DNA from: Hyphomicrobiales bacterium
Lineage (GTDB): Bacteria; Pseudomonadota; Alphaproteobacteria; Rhizobiales; Rhizobiaceae
DNA length: 64,000 nucleotides
NCBI GenBank assembly: GCA_900466475.1
Contig: UBMI01000018.1
Location: forward strand, 1-64,000
Direction: 5' to 3'
The position numbers were made by a program, and so were the translations under genes. The notes beneath the pieces are model-generated. The model did no database searches and had not been told where the DNA came from. It saw only the letters and a list, made by a program, of their open reading frames with translations. This document shows positions 9,051 through 19,465 of the stretch, piece after piece. How positions within the stretch are numbered: the stretch's first letter is position 1; each line of letters begins with the position of its first letter.

Positions 9051-10631
9051 ATGTCGAGCGTCATGACCATGGAGAGAAAGGGGAGGAGCGTGGTGTCCGA
9101 GAAAGACGGCCTCGTCTCTCATCCGGTCCTTCGTGCAGAGGGCATGTCGAAGCAGTACGGACCGGTCACCGTACTCTCGGAAGTCACGCTCGATATCTTG
9201 CCCGGCGAGATCCATGCCATCATCGGCGAGAATGGCGCCGGCAAGTCGACATTCATGCGGCTCCTTTCTGGTTACGCCGAGCCCACTGCAGGAACGCTGT
9301 CGATGGGCGGCCGCAAGGTCGGGTTCTCAAAGCCGGAGCAGGCGCAGGAAGCGGGTATTGTTCTGGTGCACCAGGAGATCCTGCTCGCGGACGCCCTGAC
9401 TGTCGCCGAAAATCTTTTCCTCGGCCGCGAACTGATGCGTCATGGCCTGGTCGACGATCGGACGATGCGACGTTTGGCCATCGAAAAACTTCACGACCTT
9501 GGATGTCACGTATCGCCAAACGCTTTGGTGCGCGACATCTCGCTTGCGGATCGCCAGCTCGTGCAGATCGCGCGTGCACTCCTCGACGACTACAAGCTTG
9601 TCATTTTCGACGAACCGACTGCAGTCCTGACGGGCGAGGAGGTCGAGCGCCTGCTTGCCATCATCCTTCAGCTGAAGGAGCAGGGTGCTGCCGTACTCTA
9701 CATCAGCCATCGCCTCGATGAAGTCCAGCGGCTTGCCGACAAGGTGACGGTGCTCCGAGACGGCAAGATGGTCGGCACATATCCCGGTCATAGCCTGACC
9801 CAGATGGACATGGCGCGGCTGATGGTTGGGCGCGACCTCGCCGCGCTTTATCCCGAGAAGACCGTAAAGCCAGCCCTGCAGGCGATGCTGGAAGTCCGGG
9901 ATCTCGGCGTTCCCGGCTTCGCAAGCGACATCTCGTTTACCGCTCACAAAGGCGAGGTCCTCGGATTCGCCGGCATGATCGGTGCCGGCCGCACCGAAGT
10001 GTTCGAGGGCATCATGGGCCTGCGGCCTGCCACCGGAACCGTAAAACTGCAGGACAGGGCGATTGATATCAGGCGTCCCCGGGCAGCGATGGATGCCGGC
10101 ATCGGCTACCTGACCGAGGATCGCAAAGGCAAGGGCCTGCTGCTGCAGGAGCGGCTTGCGCCGAACCTCACGCTGTCCGCCCTCGGCAGATTTCACCCCG
10201 GCCTTCTGATGCGGCGCCGTCGTGAGCAGAGCGCGCTCGTCGAAGCCGTCAACACCTACGACATTCGGCTGAAAAGTTACGCCGTCAAGGCGGGTCAGCT
10301 TTCCGGAGGCAACCAGCAGAAGCTTCTGCTCGCCAAGGTGCTTCTCACCGACCCTTCGGTCGTGGTTATCGACGAGCCGACGCGCGGGATCGACATCGCG
10401 AACAAGGCCCAGATCTACGCCTTCATCGAGCGCCTCGTCGCAGAAGGCAGGACCTGCATCGTCATCTCGTCCGAAATGCAGGAACTGATCGGAATCTGCG
10501 ACCGGATTCTTGTGATGCGTGAGGGGCGCATCACGGGAGAGGTGACGGGCGACAGAATGACGGAACATGAGATTGCGCTTCTTGCCACCAGCGAGACGAA
10601 GGATGCGGCGAAGCAGGGAGGAAGACAATGA
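9051..10631 (+). CDS. Ribose-type (CUT2) sugar ABC transporter, double ATPase
   Basis: A 526-residue fusion of two ABC domains of the RbsA/MglA/XylG type. The first half has Walker A GENGAGKS, a degenerate signature (SLADRQLVQIARAL) and Walker B LVIFDEPTA. The second half has a degenerate Walker A (GMIGAGRTE), a full signature LSGGNQQKLLLAK and VVIDEPTRG. One active and one degenerate nucleotide site is normal for this family. It energises import through the membrane protein encoded next. GAGGCGGG precedes ATG 9051. The stop overlaps the permease start by four bases (ATGA), indicating translational coupling. Confidence 0.9.
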   Translation: MSSVMTMERKGRSVVSEKDGLVSHPVLRAEGMSKQYGPVTVLSEVTLDILPGEIHAIIGENGAGKSTFMRLLSGYAEPTAGTLSMGGRKVGFSKPEQAQEAGIVLVHQEILLADALTVAENLFLGRELMRHGLVDDRTMRRLAIEKLHDLGCHVSPNALVRDISLADRQLVQIARALLDDYKLVIFDEPTAVLTGEEVERLLAIILQLKEQGAAVLYISHRLDEVQRLADKVTVLRDGKMVGTYPGHSLTQMDMARLMVGRDLAALYPEKTVKPALQAMLEVRDLGVPGFASDISFTAHKGEVLGFAGMIGAGRTEVFEGIMGLRPATGTVKLQDRAIDIRRPRAAMDAGIGYLTEDRKGKGLLLQERLAPNLTLSALGRFHPGLLMRRRREQSALVEAVNTYDIRLKSYAVKAGQLSGGNQQKLLLAKVLLTDPSVVVIDEPTRGIDIANKAQIYAFIERLVAEGRTCIVISSEMQELIGICDRILVMREGRITGEVTGDRMTEHEIALLATSETKDAAKQGGRQ

Positions 10632-11620
10632 GTGTGATTACGGGTTCGACGCCGGTTCGGCCGGAGCGGGAATGGAACATCGGCTGGTCGGATGTCGGCC
10701 CGTTCCTTGCGCTTCTGGCCCTGCTGCTGATCGGTTTTTCGATCAACCAGGATTTCCTCTCGGCGACCAATCTCGGCAATGTGATCACGCGAAGCGCCTT
10801 CATCGCGATCATCGCCGTCGGAGCGACCTTCGTCATCTCATCCGGCGGACTGGATCTTTCAGTCGGTTCGATGGCCGCATTCATCACGGGCATAACCATC
10901 ATGTTCATGAACAGGGTCGCTGCCGACTGGGGTGTCCTGGCAATACCCGCCGGCATGGCTATCGCGCTTGTCGTCGGGCTCATCTGCGGCCTGATGAACG
11001 GGCTGATCGTTACCGTCGGAAAGATAGAGCCCTTTATCGCGACACTCGGTACCATGGGGATCTTCCGCGCCCTCATCACCTATATGTCGGATGGCGGAAC
11101 GATCCCGATCGATCGCAGTCTCCGCGATGCCTATCGGCCGGTCTATTTCGGCACCTTTGGCGGTATTCCCTTTCCGATCCTCATTTCGATTGCCGTTGCC
11201 GCTATCGCTTCCTTCATCCTCTACAAGATGAAGTACGGCCGGAAATGCGCTGCTGTTGGCGCGAATGAGGACGTGGCCCGCTACTCGGGAATTTCCATCA
11301 TCAAGACGCGCACGATCGCCTACGCGATGCAGGGCGTATGTGTTGCGATCGCTGCGATCTGCTATGTGCCGCGCCTCGGAGCGGCGACACCGACCACCGG
11401 CGTGCTGTGGGAATTGCAGGTCATCACTGCGGTCGTCATCGGCGGAACTGCCCTGCGGGGTGGCAAGGGCCATGTCTGGGGCACGGTCGCCGGAGCGGTC
11501 ATCCTCGAACTCATCGCCAACCTCATGGTGCTCTCGGATTTCGTATCCGAATATCTCGTCGCCGGCGTTCAGGGCGTCATCATCATCATCGCCATGCTCA
11601 TTCAAAGGTTCTCGAAGTAA
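10628..11620 (+). CDS. Ribose-type (CUT2) sugar ABC transporter permease
   Basis: A 330-residue inner-membrane protein with 8-10 hydrophobic segments, matching RbsC-type permeases. It has the conserved SSGGLDLSVGSMAAF loop near residue 75 and the C-terminal GGTALRGGKGHVWGT segment. It forms the channel for the adjacent double ATPase and binding protein. Translation starts four bases inside the ATPase gene. The substrate is set by the binding protein, and the sequence alone does not reveal it. Confidence 0.9.
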   Translation: MSVITGSTPVRPEREWNIGWSDVGPFLALLALLLIGFSINQDFLSATNLGNVITRSAFIAIIAVGATFVISSGGLDLSVGSMAAFITGITIMFMNRVAADWGVLAIPAGMAIALVVGLICGLMNGLIVTVGKIEPFIATLGTMGIFRALITYMSDGGTIPIDRSLRDAYRPVYFGTFGGIPFPILISIAVAAIASFILYKMKYGRKCAAVGANEDVARYSGISIIKTRTIAYAMQGVCVAIAAICYVPRLGAATPTTGVLWELQVITAVVIGGTALRGGKGHVWGTVAGAVILELIANLMVLSDFVSEYLVAGVQGVIIIIAMLIQRFSK

Positions 11621-11673
11621 CCGCGTCCGGACCGCGCGGATTGATGTTTGTGGTCCGATTCTGGGAGGAATGA

Positions 11674-12621
11674 ATGTCTAGAAAATGGATTGCGGCCCTG
11701 GCCGTCAGTACGATGATGCTCGCCGGTCAGGCCCTTTCGGCAGACAAGAAGGTTGTCGCCGTGTCGATCCCGGCAGCCGACCATGGCTGGACGGCGGGCA
11801 TCGTCTATCATGCACAGGCCGCCGCCAAAGAAGTCAATGCCGCCTTTCCGAATGTCGAGGTCGTGGTGAAGACCTCGCCTTCGGCAACGGCGCAGGTGAG
11901 CGCGCTTGAAGATCTGTCCGCAGGACGCAAGCTCGATGCACTGGTCATCCTGCCCTATACGTCGGAGGAACTGACGACACCGGTCAAGGCGGTCAAGGAT
12001 GCCGGCACCTTCATCACCGTCGTGGACCGTGGCCTGAACGACCAGTCCATCCAGGACCTCTACCTTGCCGGCGATAACATCGCGGTTGGCCGCAATACGG
12101 CGAAATTCATGATCGACAAGCTGGGCGGCAAAGGCAACCTCGTCGTCTTGCGCGGCATTCCGACCGTCATCGACGATGAACGCATCCAGGGCTTTCAGGA
12201 TGCCATCAAGGGAACCGATCTCAAGATTCTGGACATCCAGTACGCGAACTGGAACAGTGATGACGCCTTCAAGCTGATGCAGGACTATCTTGCCAAATAC
12301 CCGCAGATCGATGCTGTCTGGGCAAATGATGACGACATGCTTCTCGGTGTGCTCGAGGCTGTCAAGGAATCGGGTCGCAAGGACATCAAGCTTGCCCTCG
12401 GCGGCAATGGCATGAAGGACATCGTCAAGAAGGTCATCGACGGCGATCCGATGACGCCGGTCGAGACACCCTATCCGCCGTCCATGATTAAGACCGCCAT
12501 CTACATGACCGTTGCCAATATTGTCGGCCAGGCGCCGGTGCGAGGCACTGTCAAGCTGGATGCGCCGCTGATCACGCAGGAGAATGCCAAGGAATACTAT
12601 TTCCCCGACTCTCCGTTCTGA
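11674..12621 (+). CDS. Periplasmic sugar-binding protein of the CUT2 importer
   Basis: A 315-residue type I periplasmic binding protein of the RbsB family. A signal peptide covers about residues 1-22, ending ALSA before DKK. The two-lobe pattern is visible in the repeated GIVYHAQAAAKEVNAAFPNVEVV and DAVWANDDDMLLGVLEAV-like segments (shortened). It collects the substrate in the periplasm and delivers it to the permease. GGGAGGA precedes ATG 11674; another ATG four bases earlier is followed at once by a stop. A GC-rich hairpin directly follows the stop. Confidence 0.88.
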   Translation: MSRKWIAALAVSTMMLAGQALSADKKVVAVSIPAADHGWTAGIVYHAQAAAKEVNAAFPNVEVVVKTSPSATAQVSALEDLSAGRKLDALVILPYTSEELTTPVKAVKDAGTFITVVDRGLNDQSIQDLYLAGDNIAVGRNTAKFMIDKLGGKGNLVVLRGIPTVIDDERIQGFQDAIKGTDLKILDIQYANWNSDDAFKLMQDYLAKYPQIDAVWANDDDMLLGVLEAVKESGRKDIKLALGGNGMKDIVKKVIDGDPMTPVETPYPPSMIKTAIYMTVANIVGQAPVRGTVKLDAPLITQENAKEYYFPDSPF

Positions 12622-12635
12622 TGAGACCGAAACCG

Positions 12636-12655
12636 GGGGCGGCCGCAGCCGCCCC
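12636..12655 (+). promoter_or_regulatory. Intercistronic hairpin after the binding-protein gene
   Basis: An 8-bp perfect stem (GGGGCGGC / GCCGCCCC) with a CGCA loop lies 15 bases after the binding-protein stop and before the DJ-1/PfpI gene. It has no T-run, so it is more likely an mRNA-stabilising or attenuating hairpin that keeps binding-protein transcript abundant than a full terminator. Confidence 0.6.
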
Positions 12656-12680
12656 ATTGCATGAAGAAGAGGAGCAAATC

Positions 12681-13295
12681 ATGCCTGGTAAGAAGATACT
12701 GATGCTGACCGGTGAATTCACCGAGGAATATGAAATCTATGTCTATCAGCAGGCGATGGAGGCAGTCGGCCATACGGTCCACGTGATCTGCCCCGACAAG
12801 AAGGCGGGCGACCTGATCAAGACCTCGCTCCACGATTTCGAGGGCGATCAGACATATACAGAAAAGCTCGGGCACTTCTTCACGATCAACAAGACCTTCT
12901 CGGAGGCCGAGGCGCAGCTCGATCAATATCATGCAGTCTACTGCGCAGGCGGTCGCGGCCCCGAATATATCCGCACCGATAAACGCGTTCAGGCAATCGT
13001 GCGGCATTTTCACGAGAAGCAGAAGCCGATCTTTACGATTTGCCACGGCGTCCAGATTCTGATTGCCGTCGACGGCGTGGTTCGCGGCAAGAAGGTTGGT
13101 GCCCTCGGGGCTTGCGAACCGGAAGTCACGCTTGCAGGCGGTACCTATATCGATCTGTCGCCGACCGAAGCCTATGTCGATGGCACCATGGTTTCCGCGA
13201 AGGGATGGACGGCACTTGCTGCATTCATCCGCGAATGCCTGAAGGTGCTCGGCACGGAAATCCGTCACAGCGATGATATCGCCAAGGCAGCCTGA
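12681..13295 (+). CDS. DJ-1/PfpI-family protein
   Basis: A 204-residue single-domain DJ-1/PfpI protein with the nucleophile-elbow motif ICHGVQIL (Cys about residue 118) and an N-terminal acidic GEFTEEYE that could supply the activating Glu. Family members include glyoxalase/deglycase-like enzymes, amidases and chaperones. Its place as last gene of a sugar-importer operon suggests it handles a reactive carbonyl or an imported derivative, but no reaction can be named. GAGGAG lies 7-8 bases before ATG 12681. A strong terminator follows 44 bases after the stop. Confidence 0.8.
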   Translation: MPGKKILMLTGEFTEEYEIYVYQQAMEAVGHTVHVICPDKKAGDLIKTSLHDFEGDQTYTEKLGHFFTINKTFSEAEAQLDQYHAVYCAGGRGPEYIRTDKRVQAIVRHFHEKQKPIFTICHGVQILIAVDGVVRGKKVGALGACEPEVTLAGGTYIDLSPTEAYVDGTMVSAKGWTALAAFIRECLKVLGTEIRHSDDIAKAA

Positions 13296-13338
13296 GCCTG
13301 CACTCACGGCACGGCTTGTTCTTTTGGTTTGATGATCA

Positions 13339-13370
13339 GGCAATCCTCGCAGAATGCGGGGGTTGCCTTT
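13339..13370 (+). terminator. Rho-independent terminator of the importer operon
   Basis: A 12-bp stem (GGCAATCCTCGC pairing with GCGGGGGTTGCC, two G-U pairs), loop AGAAT, followed by TTT. It lies 44 bases after the DJ-1/PfpI stop and ends the plus-strand operon. The remaining sequence to 13592 shows no gene or other clear signal. Confidence 0.8.
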
Positions 13371-13592
13371 CCAGGGGCGGTCCTTTCCTGCCTGCAGATG
13401 GCATCACGGCGGTGCCTGAGAGCGCCCACCGCAATCTTCCGAACGTCGCTTCAATCTAAATTTTAAGTCCCAACCAGCGGATTTCGGCGGGCGGGTTGCG
13501 ATGCTCATCGATGGTTTGAGTAATGCAAGCGAATGCACTCACGATCTGAGGCAGGGTTCCACAGGTGAAGCACTTCCGTCACCGCTCGCGCG

Positions 13593-14401
13593 CTAGGGCG
13601 CCTCAGCGAAATCGGCGCTCAGCACGGCTTCCTTCAATGCACGCGAGTAGGAGTGCTGGGGATTGTCTAGGACCTTGCGTGCCTCGCCCTGCTCGACGAT
13701 CTCGCCCTTGCGCATGATGATAATCCGGTCGCTGATATAGTAGGCGGTGGCGAGATCATGCGTGATGTAGACGATCGAAAGTCCAAGCTCGCGTTTCAAT
13801 TGATCGAAGAGATTGACGATTGCCATGCGCAGGGACGCGTCAACCATCGATACCGGCTCGTCGGCGATGAGCAGACGTGGCTGCGGGATCAGGGCACGGG
13901 CAATTGCGACGCGCTGTAGCTGTCCTCCGGACAGTTCATGCGGAAACCGGCCCTTCACTTCCGCAAGACTGAGCCCCACATGGCCGAGAGCCTCATCGGC
14001 CAATCGTTCGATCTGTTGGCGATCCGACTTGCCGGCGCCGGCCGAGAAGTTCCGCGCTGTTTCGAAGAGGTAGCGATCCACGCGCTTGAGCGGATTAAAG
14101 GCTTCGAAGGGGTTCTGCAGGACTGGCTGCACTTCCCTCATGAAGGCGCGACGCTCCGCCTTGCCGTGCAGGGCCACCGCTTTCCCACGAAAATGAAGTA
14201 TGCCTTGCGTGGGTGCCGTCTGGCCGAGGATCATTGCTGCAATCGTCGATTTTCCCGAACCCGATTCTCCGACGATGGAGAGAATCGCCGGTTCGCTGCC
14301 GATCTCGAAGCTGACATCCTTGACCGCCACGATCTGCCGGCGGCCTAGCATGCCGCCCTGACGGTAGATTTTCGTGACATGAGAGAGAGTGAGAAGAGCG
14401 T

Positions 14402-14405
<4 letters not shown>
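13593..14405 (-). CDS. Oligopeptide-type ABC transporter ATPase (DppF/OppF-like)
   Basis: A 270-residue ABC ATPase with Walker A GESGSGKS, signature LSGGQLQRVAIARAL, Walker B LLIADEPVS and switch His in VYITHD. It is the second ATPase of a five-gene Dpp/Opp-type importer. A TTG start at 14405 is preferred because GGGAG lies 7 bases upstream and the codon overlaps the upstream ATPase stop (TTGA coupling); an ATG at 14432 is the alternative. The linked arabinofuranosidase suggests the cargo is an oligosaccharide, as for several family-5 systems in plant-associated bacteria. Confidence 0.87.
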
Positions 14406-15391
<986 letters not shown>

Positions 15392-15393
15392 GG

Positions 15394-16251
15394 CTAACCT
15401 CCCATCCGGTTCAGCCGGCTGCGCGGATCGTTGTATTCGTTCATCGACATGGACAGGAGAAACAGCGCCAGGAAGAGAACGACGATGACGGCAACGGGTG
15501 CAGCCACCCACCACCAGGTGCCGGCGATGAGCGCCGAATGGGCGTTGGCCCAATAGATCATCATGCCCATGGTCGGGGTCTCGATGTCCGTGAAGCCAAG
15601 CACCGACAAGGTGATCTCCATCCCGATAGACCAGATCATGTTGTTCATCGTCGTGGCAAAGACGATCGGCAGGACATAGGGCAAATGCTCCTCGACGAGG
15701 ATCTTGCGCATGCTCATGCCGGAATAGACGCTCTGAGTGGTAAAGGGCCGCGTTTTAAGGCTGATCGCAACAGAACGGATGAGCCTCGCATCATAGGACC
15801 AGCCGAGAGCTGCCATGATGACGATGAGAGCTGTCCAGGTCATGCTGTCCTTCAGCACAAAATAGAACAGGATCAGCAGCGGAAATTGCGGAATGACCAT
15901 GACGCTGTCGTTGATCGCCATGAGGACCCGGTCAACCACGCCGCCGGCATAACCAGCGACCAGGCCAACGACGAGCGATATGATGCGAGATAGGAAGGCG
16001 ACGCCGATACCGAAATAGAGTGTGTTGCGCAGCGCAGTCGTCAGCTGCCAGAAGACGTCCTGGCCGCGCGACGTGGTGCCCAGCCAATAGTCTCCGTCCG
16101 GCGGCATATCGGGCGGCAGGAGGTAGATGTCCGTGGCGCCATACGGCGAGAAATAGGACAGGATGACCAGGCCCACAATGATGGCAAAGAGTGCCAGGCC
16201 GCTCAGGAATTCCATGTTGTGGCGCGTCAGGTCGCGCAGGATCGTGAACAT
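15394..16251 (-). CDS. Dpp-type ABC transporter permease (DppC-like)
   Basis: A 285-residue inner-membrane permease of the binding-protein-dependent type. It has an N-terminal segment, a periplasmic loop carrying YWLGTTSRGQDVF (the usual LGTDxxGRD motif of DppC proteins) and about five further helices. The cytoplasmic coupling loop is less canonical than the EAA consensus. It forms the channel with the DppB-like protein encoded three bases upstream. A GGAG site precedes the ATG. Confidence 0.88.
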   Translation of the reverse strand: MFTILRDLTRHNMEFLSGLALFAIIVGLVILSYFSPYGATDIYLLPPDMPPDGDYWLGTTSRGQDVFWQLTTALRNTLYFGIGVAFLSRIISLVVGLVAGYAGGVVDRVLMAINDSVMVIPQFPLLILFYFVLKDSMTWTALIVIMAALGWSYDARLIRSVAISLKTRPFTTQSVYSGMSMRKILVEEHLPYVLPIVFATTMNNMIWSIGMEITLSVLGFTDIETPTMGMMIYWANAHSALIAGTWWWVAAPVAVIVVLFLALFLLSMSMNEYNDPRSRLNRMGG

Positions 16252-16254
16252 GGC

Positions 16255-17259
16255 CTACTCCACCTTGATGCGCGGATCGATGAGCGGGCTCAGGATGTCG
16301 ATGATGAAGACGGCGGCCGCGACGCCGACGATCGACAAGGCGCTGAGGCCGAGCACGAGGCTGTAGTCGCCGGCATGGACGGCTGATATCAGCAGGTTTC
16401 CGATGCCGGGATAGCCGAAGACGATCTCGGTAATGACCGTGCCGTTGAAGATAGCGCCGAGCGACATCGCCAAGCCCGTAAACTGCGGCACCATGGCGTT
16501 GCGGGCGATATAGGAGCGCAGGATGCGCCGCTTCGGCACGCCGCCGAGCTCGGCAAAGACCACATAATCCTCCGTGATGATGTTGGAGACCAGAGCACGC
16601 ATCCCGATCAACCAGCTGCCGGTGCCGACGAGGATCAGCGAGAATGCGGGCAGGATGGAATGCTCGAGAATGTCGATAACAAGGGAGAAGGACAGGTCGA
16701 GATTGGCGTTCATCTCATAGCCGCCATTGATCGGCAGGATCGGCCAGACATAACCGAAGACAATGAGCAGAACGAAGGCCAGAATGTAATAGGGGATCGG
16801 CAGCATCGCGATGAAGACGAGACTGATCCCTTTCAGGATCATGTTCTTCCGGTGGTAACCGGCAAGCGCACCGATCGCGTTGCCGAGCACGAAGGTAATC
16901 AGCGTCGAGACCGTCATCAGACCGATCGTCCAGGGCAGGGAACGCATGATGATGGTGGAGACCGGTGTGGGGAAGGCCGAGAGCGAGGGGCCGAGGTCAC
17001 CTGTCGCGAGCCGAAGCCAGAAATGCAGGTATTGCTGCCAGATCGAGCCATTCAGTCCGTAAAGCTCCCGAAGCGACTGGCGCATCAGTTCGATCGCGTT
17101 TGGATCGGATTGCCCCATCTGCGTTATGGAGCCTATGCTCTCTTCGACCGGATCGATCGGGGTCAGGTGGGTGACGAAGAATGTTATGGTCACGCCAAGA
17201 AATACGACGAGCAGAAACTGACCGAACCGCTTCAGCACAAAGATCAGATAGGACGTCAT
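16255..17259 (-). CDS. Dpp-type ABC transporter permease (DppB-like)
   Basis: A 334-residue permease. It has the N-terminal helix and first periplasmic region typical of DppB (VTHLTPIDPVE, then LYGLNGSIWQQY) and five C-terminal helices ending in the GYPGIGNLLISAV segment, a DppB hallmark. It sits between the binding protein and the DppC-like gene. A GAGG site precedes the ATG. With its neighbours it makes a complete importer. Confidence 0.88.
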   Translation of the reverse strand: MTSYLIFVLKRFGQFLLVVFLGVTITFFVTHLTPIDPVEESIGSITQMGQSDPNAIELMRQSLRELYGLNGSIWQQYLHFWLRLATGDLGPSLSAFPTPVSTIIMRSLPWTIGLMTVSTLITFVLGNAIGALAGYHRKNMILKGISLVFIAMLPIPYYILAFVLLIVFGYVWPILPINGGYEMNANLDLSFSLVIDILEHSILPAFSLILVGTGSWLIGMRALVSNIITEDYVVFAELGGVPKRRILRSYIARNAMVPQFTGLAMSLGAIFNGTVITEIVFGYPGIGNLLISAVHAGDYSLVLGLSALSIVGVAAAVFIIDILSPLIDPRIKVE

Positions 17260-17302
17260 AGGGTGGTGGTTCCTCTCTGGGTCCCTTCATCGAAAGGATC
17301 GA

Positions 17303-17353
17303 CGGGCAGATTGCCCGCCGATAAGGGGGCCGGCGCGAAAGGGCCGCGCCGGC
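17303..17353 (-). promoter_or_regulatory. Tandem hairpins between binding protein and permease genes
   Basis: Two inverted repeats sit in the 104-base gap. One is at 17303-17317 (CGGGCA / TGCCCG, 3-base loop) and one at 17329-17353 (9-bp GCCGGCGCG / CGCGCCGGC stem, 7-base loop). Neither has a T-run on the transcribed strand. Their place after the binding-protein gene suits partial termination or protection of its 3' end, raising binding protein over permease. Confidence 0.65.
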
Positions 17354-17363
17354 GGTGGGAGGA

Positions 17364-19268
17364 TTATTTCGGTTGTGCCGGTTTCAATTTGACCATCATC
17401 AACCGGGAATTCGCCCAGTTCGGTACCGGATCGGTATAAGGGTCTGATATCGTCGGGTAACCGGTCCAATAGGTCGTGTCCATCGAGGTGAAGACGTTAT
17501 AGGACATCAGCGGTATCGTCGGCATTTCGCGGGCGACCAGCTTGAGATAATCCTTGCCGAGCTCAAGGCCCTTCGGATCGTCGGCGCCGATGCCACGAAT
17601 GCTTTCGATGATCTTGTCGAGTTCCGGATTGCTCCAGCGCTGCCAGTTGCGTGGCGGCTGGTTCTCACCCTTCTTTGCCACGAACTGTGAGTGCCAGCTG
17701 TCGAGGAAGAACGACAGATCGGGATCGCCGCCCCAGGTTTCCACGCTCCAGGCAATCGCTACCTGATAGTCGCCGGGCTGCAGCGCAACCTGCCAAAGTT
17801 TCGTGACCGGCACGGCTTTGGCGTCGATGCCGAAAGAGGCCCATTGCTGTGCGATGAGCGTTCCGGCCCGAGTGAAGACGGAGCGGGTGTCGCCCTCGAC
17901 GGTCATCCGGATCTTGAACGGCTGGCCGTCCGGGGTCATCCATTTGCCGCCGGTCTTCTTGAAGCCTGCTTTTTCCAGCAGTTCGGCTGCTGCCTGCGGA
18001 TCCGGTTTCCACCAGCCATAGCCGAACGCGCTATTGATGGCGGCCGGGTCCGTCGGGATCTGATCCTTGTATTTCGGCTGCTTACGCAGGATGTCGGCGA
18101 TCTGCTGGCCAACTGTCGGATCGTAAGGCTTGATCTTGCGCTTGCCCGTATCGATCTCGAAGTCCTTCAGCCAATCCTGCAGGGGAGCCTGATAGTCCGT
18201 CATGGCAATGGCCGTTGGCGGTACACCGAGTGCCGATAGCGTGGCCGCACCGCGATAGCTCGCCATGTCCACGGCCTTGATATCGATCAGCAGCGCCAAT
18301 GCCCAGCGGACATCCGGGTTCTGGAAGGTCGGATCCTGTGTATTGAAAATGACAGCCGGAAGCGTCGGGTCCGGATGAGCAAAGGGGAAGCCCGGGAACC
18401 AGCTATCGACGCTCTTCGACTTTTCCTTGAGCGTGAACATGCCTTCGGGCGTATTGTCGTGGATGATATCGAGATTATGCTCGAGCTGGGCGATGGTGCG
18501 TTTATCCGGCGGGCCCGGGTCGACATAGGTTACATATTTTGGAGCAGGCTCGCCGAACCGGCCAAGCGAAGTCCGCTGCCAGTCGTCGCGCTTCTCCCAT
18601 GTGTACCATTTGCCCTGAGGGTCATAGGTCTTCAGCTTGTAGGCGCCCAGTGAGACGGGGTTGGCGAAGTCATAGCGAACCGGATCGGCGATCTTTTCGA
18701 AGACGTGCTTCGGCATGATCCAGGCACCGTTCCAGCGCACGGTGAAGATCGCATGAAAACGGGAGTTGGGCTTTTTCAGCTTGAAGACGACCGTATAGGG
18801 ATCGGTCGCTTCGACGCTTGCCACCTGCACGGAAAAGGCAGCACTCCAGACCATGCCGGGATGGTCCATCTGCGTCTTGACCGTGTAGACCACGTCGTCA
18901 GCGGTGAACTCCACGCCGTCGCTCCAGTAGAGCCCCTTGCGCAGTTTCACCGTCATCTCGGTGAAGTCGGCATTGTATTGCGGTTTGTCGGCGGCAAGGG
19001 AATTGTCCCAGGTAGAGCCGCCGAGGCCTTTTTCCGGATCGATGTACCAGAGCGTGTCCATGGTCAACTGCTGCAGGCCGGTCGAAACGCCGCCGCCGCC
19101 GTTGACCCAAATATTGAACCAGCCCGGATTCTTGATGGTGCCTTCCGGGTTTTCGACGATGAGAGTGTCCTTGCGAGGCAAGGATTTATAGTCATCCGCC
19201 TTAGCCGCGGCCATCAGGCCGAGCGTCGCCAAGGCGACGCCGAATGCAAGCTTCTTCCAATGCTGCAT
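17364..19268 (-). CDS. Family 5 extracellular solute-binding protein of the Dpp-type importer
   Basis: A 634-residue periplasmic binding protein. Its signal peptide ends about AAAKA at residue 24. The long three-domain SBP_bac_5 layout is visible in the LRKGLYWSDGVEFTADDVVYT segment (shortened to LRKGLYWSDG) and PDVRWALALLID. At over 600 residues it is longer than classical dipeptide-binding proteins, like family-5 proteins that bind oligosaccharides. GGGAGGAG precedes ATG 19268. It lies downstream of an arabinofuranosidase on the same strand, so arabinose-containing oligosaccharides are the most likely ligands, an inference from context. Confidence 0.87.
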   Translation of the reverse strand: MQHWKKLAFGVALATLGLMAAAKADDYKSLPRKDTLIVENPEGTIKNPGWFNIWVNGGGGVSTGLQQLTMDTLWYIDPEKGLGGSTWDNSLAADKPQYNADFTEMTVKLRKGLYWSDGVEFTADDVVYTVKTQMDHPGMVWSAAFSVQVASVEATDPYTVVFKLKKPNSRFHAIFTVRWNGAWIMPKHVFEKIADPVRYDFANPVSLGAYKLKTYDPQGKWYTWEKRDDWQRTSLGRFGEPAPKYVTYVDPGPPDKRTIAQLEHNLDIIHDNTPEGMFTLKEKSKSVDSWFPGFPFAHPDPTLPAVIFNTQDPTFQNPDVRWALALLIDIKAVDMASYRGAATLSALGVPPTAIAMTDYQAPLQDWLKDFEIDTGKRKIKPYDPTVGQQIADILRKQPKYKDQIPTDPAAINSAFGYGWWKPDPQAAAELLEKAGFKKTGGKWMTPDGQPFKIRMTVEGDTRSVFTRAGTLIAQQWASFGIDAKAVPVTKLWQVALQPGDYQVAIAWSVETWGGDPDLSFFLDSWHSQFVAKKGENQPPRNWQRWSNPELDKIIESIRGIGADDPKGLELGKDYLKLVAREMPTIPLMSYNVFTSMDTTYWTGYPTISDPYTDPVPNWANSRLMMVKLKPAQPK

Positions 19269-19465
19269 TATCTCCTCCCTTTGAATGCGACGAGAGCGCG
19301 GCCGCAATGGACGCATGGGACGTCGCGGTTTTAGGGTTCGCAGCGGCATAGGGACTTGCACTTGTCAGGTCAGATGCTTCTGCGAACCATTTCTCCGGCT
19401 CGGCTGCCTCCTCGCAGCGAGCGGATATTCTCCAGGCCAGCACGAGAGTGATGGCCGGAAAGGCG

